From Cyclostephanos tholiformis (taxonomy: Eukaryota; Bacillariophyta; Thalassiosirophyceae; Thalassiosirales; Thalassiosiraceae): DNA of 13,423 bases. The notes under the pieces are model-generated. The model had not been told where the DNA came from and searched no databases. It worked only from the letters and a program-made list of their open reading frames with translations. This document shows positions 1 to 7,400 of the stretch, in pieces. Where the stretch lies: NCBI GenBank assembly GCA_036939975.1, contig JALLPB010000720.1:1-13423 (forward strand), written 5' to 3'. Position 1 is the first letter of the stretch. The number at the start of each line of letters is the position of its first letter. A program made the position numbers and the translations under genes.

Positions 1-387
1 TCAGCTGAGGGAAGGCAGATGGCCAGACTATCCTGGCTTATGATCTTACCTAGCTCCAAAGCGGTTGGTTTATGAGTAATGGAGCGGGCGGGACCAAGGC
101 TTTCGCTCTCTTTTTAGCTCTTATCGCCAGTTGGGAGTCCTCGAGGGAGGCATTACTTCAGAATCAGCGATCGTTTTGGCGAGAGCGTGATGCACCACAA
201 AAAAAAACGAGGCCAACGACATAGAAAACGTCGGACGACCTCCTCAAGAGACACAAAAAATTAGTAAATACCTTCGCCAACACTCGACGACGATTCTGAC
301 CACATTAATAATAATATTATATATTTCCTGATACGGCGTGGGGCGGGTCGGGGCGGGAGGAATATATCATACTCCTAAACCAGCGAG
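1..387 (+). promoter_or_regulatory. 5' flanking region of the large fusion gene, with TATA-like patch
   Basis: I see no gene in this stretch. It holds a 9-A tract at about 199-207 and an AT-rich patch at about 304-326 that contains TATATATT (318-325), some 60-70 bases before the ATG at 388. A second AT-rich spot (AATATATCATA, 361-371) sits closer to the start. Either could be a core promoter element, but diatom core promoters are poorly defined and this is inference from position and composition. The left part (1-180) could be the end of another transcription unit outside the window, but no coding frame is recognisable. Confidence 0.25.
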
Positions 388-1401
388 ATGATCGACGACA
401 TAATCGAGGGGCGTTTTCTGGAGGTTGCATCGATCGTTTCGTCGTCGTCCGCCGATGATCGTACCGACGTCGACGTCGACGGTCCTCCCCCCTCCGACGC
501 GATACGACTGCGCTTGTACGGATACTACAAGATCGCGACGATGCTCGACCGCCCTTCCTCCTCCTCCTCCCCCTCTTCCTCCGTCGATGGTGATGATGAC
601 GAGGATGACGACGACGACGACGACGACGAGGATATTGACCGCATCATCGCGACGACATTATTGGGGGGGGGGAAGAAGCGTCCGTCGTTATTGTTCGATC
701 CGGTGGGACGGGCGAAGCACGATGCCGTGGTGAGGTGCGTCGAGGAATTGAGGACGGTACCCCCCCCTTACCCCAATGACGTCGAGGACGAAGACGACGA
801 AGACGAAGACGACGATTACGTAGGAGGCATCCATGACCCAACGACGACGTTGAAAACGACATCGACGGGGGGGGGGATGAAAAGGAGGAGGGGGAGGAGG
901 AGGAAGTTGAGGAATATGAGACTAGTATCCATGAGACGATACATCGACTTGGCCGCGGAATGTCGTCCGTATTCCAGGGCGGGGAAGGAATGCGCTAGAG
1001 TACGCGATTGCATGCTTGGGGAGATCGAGGAGGAGGAACGAGGACGATCATTATTACGACGACGACGACAACTACCGTCATCGTCGTCGTCGATGTCGTT
1101 ATCGATGACTTGCGGGGGAGGGGGGGGGAGAATCGGATGCGATCGCGTGGCGGGGGACGAGGATGAACGGGAGGAGGAGGGGAAGGGGGGGGCGGAGGGG
1201 GGGGGGGATGCGATGGAAGGTTGTTCGGGGAGGAGGGACGTCGTGGGGGGGATAAATCGACGATCACCCGCCTCGCTCCCGACCACGACGACGACGACGA
1301 CTACAAGGACGACGAGGGGGGTCGTACGTTCCTCCCTCCCCCCACCCTCCCCCACTCGTGGCATGCGTCCGCTGATTCCCCGTGGAAGATTGGACGCGAC
1401 G
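388..1401 (+). other. Low-complexity N-terminal tail with trinucleotide repeats and G homopolymers
   Basis: Residues 1-338 are dominated by runs of Asp, Ser, Gly, Arg and Thr. A Ser-rich then Asp-rich stretch lies at about aa 57-83, a second acidic run at about 131-142, and a run of eight Thr near aa 302-309. At the DNA level this is GAC/GTC/TCG trinucleotide repeat interrupted by poly-G tracts of 9-11 bases (663-672, 867-876, 1120-1128, 1197-1207). A 12-base tract at 1590-1601 and another GAC repeat at about 1607-1624 fall inside the next domain. No fold is recognisable in the tail. It could be a disordered tail, or partly 5' untranslated or intronic sequence that happens to stay open. The frame depends on exact G counts, so a sequencing error here would move the apparent start. 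Confidence 0.6.
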
Positions 1402-4400
1402 TACCTGGACATCCTCCATGCGTTGTGCGCTTGCGCATCGTACGTCGTGCGAGCATCCCTATCATATTGCATATCATGCACGAGATCGCCGTACCCGCTG
1501 CGTTTATTCGCGTCGTCCGAACGTGCGCATGCACACGCCACATCGACGCGATGCGTTCGCGACATCGAGGAGATATGGCTGAGGACGATGGGGGGGGGGG
1601 GATCGGACGACGACGACGACGACGAGGATGATGATGATGATCGCGACGAACACGAACGTCCGTCGTCATCGATCTCGCCTCGCTCGTCCGAGCACGTTGT
1701 CGTGGGACTTTCGGTTCGTACCCTATTCGACCTGTACCTATCCGCGAACGATGGCATAATCGATGTCGATATGTCAGTTTCGTCATCGTCTGACGACGGT
1801 GGTCGTAAATCCGCGGAGGTCGTGATCGTGCCCCCCGTATCCATCAGGGGCATGATGGACGTACTCGATCGTCGCGGAGTAAGGCCGGTACCCGTCGACA
1901 TACTCCCGTCGTCCGACTACGACGACGACGACACTCCGCTTTGGGGCATCGACGTCGATTCCGTGATATCGGCGATCACGCCGCGTACCATCGCGATACT
2001 CGTCGTGCATCCCTTCGGGGCCGTATTGGCATCGGAGTCGATCATGTCGAGGCTGCGCGATGTCGCCGACGGGATCAACGGCGGCGTCGAACTGTGGGAG
2101 GATTGCGCCCAATGTTACACCGGATCCTCCAAGTCCCATACCGATCCCGACGCCGGTGATGTGGGGGTGAGACGAGGTCGATCGCGACGACGGTCGATGC
2201 GAGACGACGAGCGATATGGGTTGGGATATGCCGGTAGTCGACACGCGAACGTCTCATTCTTCTCCTTCGGCCCGATCAAGACGGGTACCGCCCTCGGTGG
2301 CGGACTCGCGATATTACGCGACGCCGGACATGCCACCCGCGCCAAGGATATCGCGTTGGCCATGAGGCGCATCCAAGACACGACCTATCCGACCCAGTCC
2401 AATGCCTCCTACCTGACACGCGTTCTCAAGTGCCTCCTCGTGCACGTCGTTTCGAACTCGCGCACGCTCGCCGGCATATCCCATCACCTTGCGACGGGCG
2501 TGCTACGTCTGGACTACGACGATCTAGTCTCGTCGTTGCTTCGGGGCTTCCCCCCCGCGTCCACGTCCGAGGTAACTCGACAGTTGAGGAGGAGGCCGTG
2601 CGCGGCGTTGCTGTCGATGCTACGTCGGCGTCTCCTAGATGCCAATCGCACGTACTCGAACGCAAGACGACGGAGGGACGAGTGTCGCTCGTTCGCGAGG
2701 GAACTGCTTTCGGACGGTAGGTTGACATCGAATAGCGTCGCGCCGCTTCGACACATCGACGATGAAGACGGTGGAGGTGGGGGGGGCGCCGTCGGCATGT
2801 ACGGGTGGGTCTTCCCGTTATCTATCCCCAACCCCAGGCGTGCCAGTCGGATGCTGTTGCAAATGGGATTCGACGCCCCCACCGGCGGTTTGACCCAACT
2901 CCGGCCCATCAACGAAATTTACGAGAAGGAGGGCGTCGGTGGAAGCGGGAGGGGGAGTTGTCCTCGCGCATGCGACGCGTTCGATCGAATCTTATACCTC
3001 CCCGTGACGGGAGGATCGTTTTCGTTGAATGATCGCGCCGCGTTGATCGAAGCCTTGGCTGCCGTCGTCGCCGCGTCGTCCGAAGAAGGAGACGATGAAG
3101 GCAACCTCCTCGAAAATCGAAACGAAGCTGTCGGTTCAGGCCGATGCCAACTCCGATGTACGACTGAGGAGGAGGATAGACGAAGGCTGCATTCGCGACG
3201 AAGGAGGATGGGTGTGCTGACTTTCTGTTCGGTCATAGTCGCTTCAATCGAGACGAATTGCTCCGTTCTCGGCCTGCATCGAATTATCCCAGTCCGTATC
3301 GCGGTACGACTGGCAATTGCTATCGCTCCTTGGATTTTTACCGTGCTAGGTTGCACTGCGCTGTCGCTACTCGCGCTGAGTCAATACATGGGTCCGATCT
3401 ATCTGAAATCGTCGAACACGTTTGCCAAGTACTGCGATATGTTATTTGAGTCACCTTTTCGACGACGACATTGCAGTGCGTCACTATCGCACGGTTCCGA
3501 ATCGATGAACGACAAGGACGACGAAAATGCAATTTTCATGCAATCGAAAACAGTTTTGGAGTTGGAATCGACCAAAGTACCGTCCATCGGTGTTTCGGTC
3601 GACAATGCTGATAATGTCTGTGGCTACTCTAGCGAAGACGAAACGCGACAAAAAACAATGGTACTTCTCACTGGTGCAACGGGTTTCATCGGGTCTCTTC
3701 TGTTACGCGAACTCCTTTTACATCGATATTCGCTCGCTATACCCGGAGGCGTCATCGTGATCGTGAGGCCTAAAAGAGGTCAATCGGCCCGGGAGAGGAT
3801 CGATGGTCTTCTATCTCAGCCGATGTACGATTTCTTAAGTGCCGCCGAAATGCAGTCTCTCGTGCATGTCATCGAGGGCGATGTCACTCTTCCAGATTGT
3901 GGGATGCGAAAGGAAGATATCGAGTTGTTGTGCCGGCGGAACGTCTCGCACGTCTTTCACTGCGCGGCGGCAGTCAGCTTCTCTCAATCTCTCGACGATG
4001 CAGCCGTGTCCAATATAACCTCTTCGTTACAGTTACACGTCCTGGCGAAAAGGCTGAGGAGGAGTAGGAGTGACGACGTCAAATTCGTGTATATCAGCAC
4101 TGCCTTTGTACACGGTCGAATGACAGGCTCTCTGTCTGAGCCTCTCCCCGAAGAGTCGTTTTCATTGCGCCGGTTTGATCCAGTGGAACTTTATAATTCG
4201 ATGCTGGGGTCGCAGTCGTACGCTTCTGCCGCCATGAACGAGCTGGGTCATCCAAACAGCTACACCTTTAGCAAATGTATATGCGAGCAATTATTAATCC
4301 GAGCGAGCAGCGGAGACAAAGATGGCGGCGTCAAAACTATCATCATCCGACCCAGCATCGTGGGACCTTCCGTCCAAGAACCCGCCGAGGGATGGGCGGG

Positions 4401-7400
4401 TGAAAAACCATCGACAATTGTGGCAGCGGCATGTTTGTACCTTAAGTTCCCCTTCAACATTTGGTGCTTCGGAAAAAATCTAGTTCCCTTTGTACCCGTG
4501 GACGTCGTGTGTCGGTTTGTAATTTCGAAATCGTTTGGACATCAGAGCCACACTTCGAACAACGAACCCGACGATAGATGCCCCTCGGCGATGAATGCGG
4601 AGGACGAAAAAAAAGAAATTTCACCAGCGGACAGCCGAGATGAGACCCGCTGCGCACAGTACACCATTGCGACCGTGGCTTGGGATGCGTCTTCACCGTC
4701 CAGCGCGTCATTTTCATGGCTTGCTTATGCCTTTTCGATCACACATCTTGGTGCGGTTTGTGGCCGTGTGAATCGAGTCACCGCCTACGCTGGTCTGTTT
4801 ATATCGACTAGATTGTTACCTCGATTCGACCTCAGTTTACAAATGTTTCGGCGCCTTCACTCCATATTTGTCCGGAGACCTCTAGAATTTGTATTGGACA
4901 TGAGCGACCATATCCCTATGAAGACAATATTTTTTCGAGATTTGAAGGCACTGATTCGCATCGTAGATTTGCCGATTCTATTTTACCCTTTTGCGAATCA
5001 GAGCTTTTACTTCAAGAGTGATCTTGTAGCGCCGTTGGACTTTAACGGTGAACGATATATGTTCAGCTGCGCAGTCGCGGCTCATCGATTCATCCAAACG
5101 ATTGAAAAACAGAGGAGGGCTCATCCTATTCAACTTAATAATTCGAATTTGCGGCAATATAGTGGTAGTGGTCCAGGCACGACAAGTTGTCATTCCAGTA
5201 GTTCGATTATTGTTGCTGGTGCGAATCATGTAAAGCCTGTGTCAGATTTATGGTGGGCTCTCACGCAGCCGAAGGGGAATTTTATAATTCGACTTGGGGG
5301 TTGGATTTTAGCGAAGATTTTTCGTTGCACCTCAATGGAAATCGAGGTCGACCCTGATTCATTCCGGGTTCTTTCCAGAGAACTCTCAAAATCATCAAAA
5401 TCTGCAACGTCTCATGTCATCATAGCACCTACGCATCGATCGTTCTATGACTTCCTCATCGTCAGTTACATATGCTTTTCCTTGCCAGAATTGGGTCTCG
5501 AAATACCTTACATAGCTGCCGCATCAGATTTTGAGAGCATACCCATCCTTGGATGGCTGGCAAGAATGTCGCATGCATTCTTCTTGAATCGTGATGGAAG
5601 GGGAAACGGCAGTAGCCTAAAAGAAAACCTAGCCATGATAATAAGGGCCAGACAAAACACTGCCTTCATTGAGGTCTACATTGAGGGGAAGCGCAGCAGA
5701 GCTCGGACATTTGTCAAACCCAAGACAGGTTTTTTGCGTTGTCTGACAGAAATTGAAGGCAATCACATCATTTTTCCATTAACAATCAACTATGAAGGTA
5801 TACCCGATCAAAAAAGCTTAATCAATGAGGCTAAACACGGTCGTATCGAGAAGATGAGTCTGGCGAAGCTCGCACATTGGATGCGCCAAACTTTGGCTGG
5901 AAAAGTTAATATAGGACGCGTGTATGTCTCTGCATCGGAGGCTTTGGTCATGCATGACTCAAAAAACAAGGATATAAATGAATTAGCCTATGCAATTCAA
6001 TTACGCCAGCAGTGTCAAATTATGGTTTCGAATTATCATGTAAAAGCTGCATCATCGGCGTTGGATTTATCTGAGGAAACAGTGCTCGAAGCCATTTTGG
6101 AGCTGGGGTGTCAACATTGGCCACAAGCAGTGAATCAAACATACCTCCAACCGCCGGGCAATCGTGATTTTTCATGGACCATCATGTTACAATTCGGTCA
6201 CCTCCTTGGGCCGTATCTTATTGCTTCGCATCCGATGTGGTCTTCGTGGATATGCCCGTCTTTCAAAAGATTGCATACCAAAGTCGCAACTGGCAATGCA
6301 TTGAATAAAGTCCTTTCAAAGCTGACCCAGACCCTTGATCTCGCGGAAAACGTGGTGAATTCGGTGTTCCAAACTCTACAAGAAAAAGGATTTGACCCGC
6401 CAGAGGAAAAGCATGTCCTTCAGTATCTTCCCGTAGATTCAAGGATTCCCAGGTTTTTAATGCACGTGGTCGTTACAGCCAAGCTATCTAAAGCCGGCAT
6501 GCTCTCGAATTTGATTCATCGGCATGCTGCGAAAAATATTACGCCAGTATTCCCATTGAGCGACAATCCCAACTCAGAGGCATTTGGGGCATGGGGCTAT
6601 CAAGACTCATGCTTCGTTTTGAACGTCAAGCCAGACGGATCAAAGATAGTCATGATGAAAGGATCAAGATACAGTATAAGCGGGAAGCCATTGCATCGGC
6701 TGGCCGATTTCGTTGAACAAGAACTCGACGTTGTCATTGATCCAATCGGCCTCACCTTTCCAGCTTGCCGCGATTTGAGAAACATCATTGAGAGCAATCT
6801 CAGTTCTGAAAGCGTAAAACAGCTCATTGCCTTGCTTGGGGGTGATAGGAAAAGGATATCATTAAGACCAGCCGACCGTGCACGTCGTGGAACTGGTCAT
6901 TCTCAAGAAGACATGTACAGTTTGCGAACAGGCCTGATTGGTTTTCGTGTGCCAGATGCAGTTCTTTGGCCCCGGAGTGAAGGGGAAGTCCAGGCCCTAG
7001 TGTTGAGTGCTGCCCAAAATAATTGGTGTCTCATTCCTTTTGGAGGAGGTACCAATGTGACCCACGCTACTCACTGCCCAGCCTGGGAAGTCGACCCAAG
7101 ACCGATGATATCAGTGGACATGAAATTAATGTGCCGTGTCCTTTGGGTAAATGAAGAAGATGGCCTAGCGCATGTTCAAGCTGGCATAACAGGCATTGAT
7201 TTAATACAAAATCTAGAGAAGCTTGGCTTCACTATTGGACATGAACCTGATAGTTATGAATTTAGTACTCTCGGTGGATGGATTGCTACTAAAGCAAGCG
7301 GAATGAAGCAAAACCGATACGGAAACATCGAGGACATTGTTAGAGAAGTCAGTGTTGTTGGGGCAAAAGGATTCATGACGCACAACCACAAAATTAGAAA

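Noticed and set aside
388..480. N-terminal peroxisomal PTS2 or organelle transit peptide on the large protein
   Set aside because: The first residues are acidic and Ser-rich. No R-(L/V/I)-x5-(H/Q)-(L/A) pattern, hydrophobic signal peptide or diatom ASAF-type motif is seen.
600..820. CRISPR-like or minisatellite array in the repeat-rich N-terminal region
   Set aside because: The repeats are simple GAC/TCG trinucleotides and G runs without repeat-spacer structure.
1301..1786. Minus-strand His/Arg-rich open frame
   Set aside because: It is another frame of the same repeat-rich DNA; its composition is explained by trinucleotide repeats.
816..1901. Long minus-strand open frame of 361 codons
   Set aside because: It lies wholly opposite the low-complexity and aminotransferase part of the large gene. 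Its protein is Ser/Pro/Thr/Arg repeats that mirror the GAC/TCG repeats on the plus strand, with no recognisable fold.
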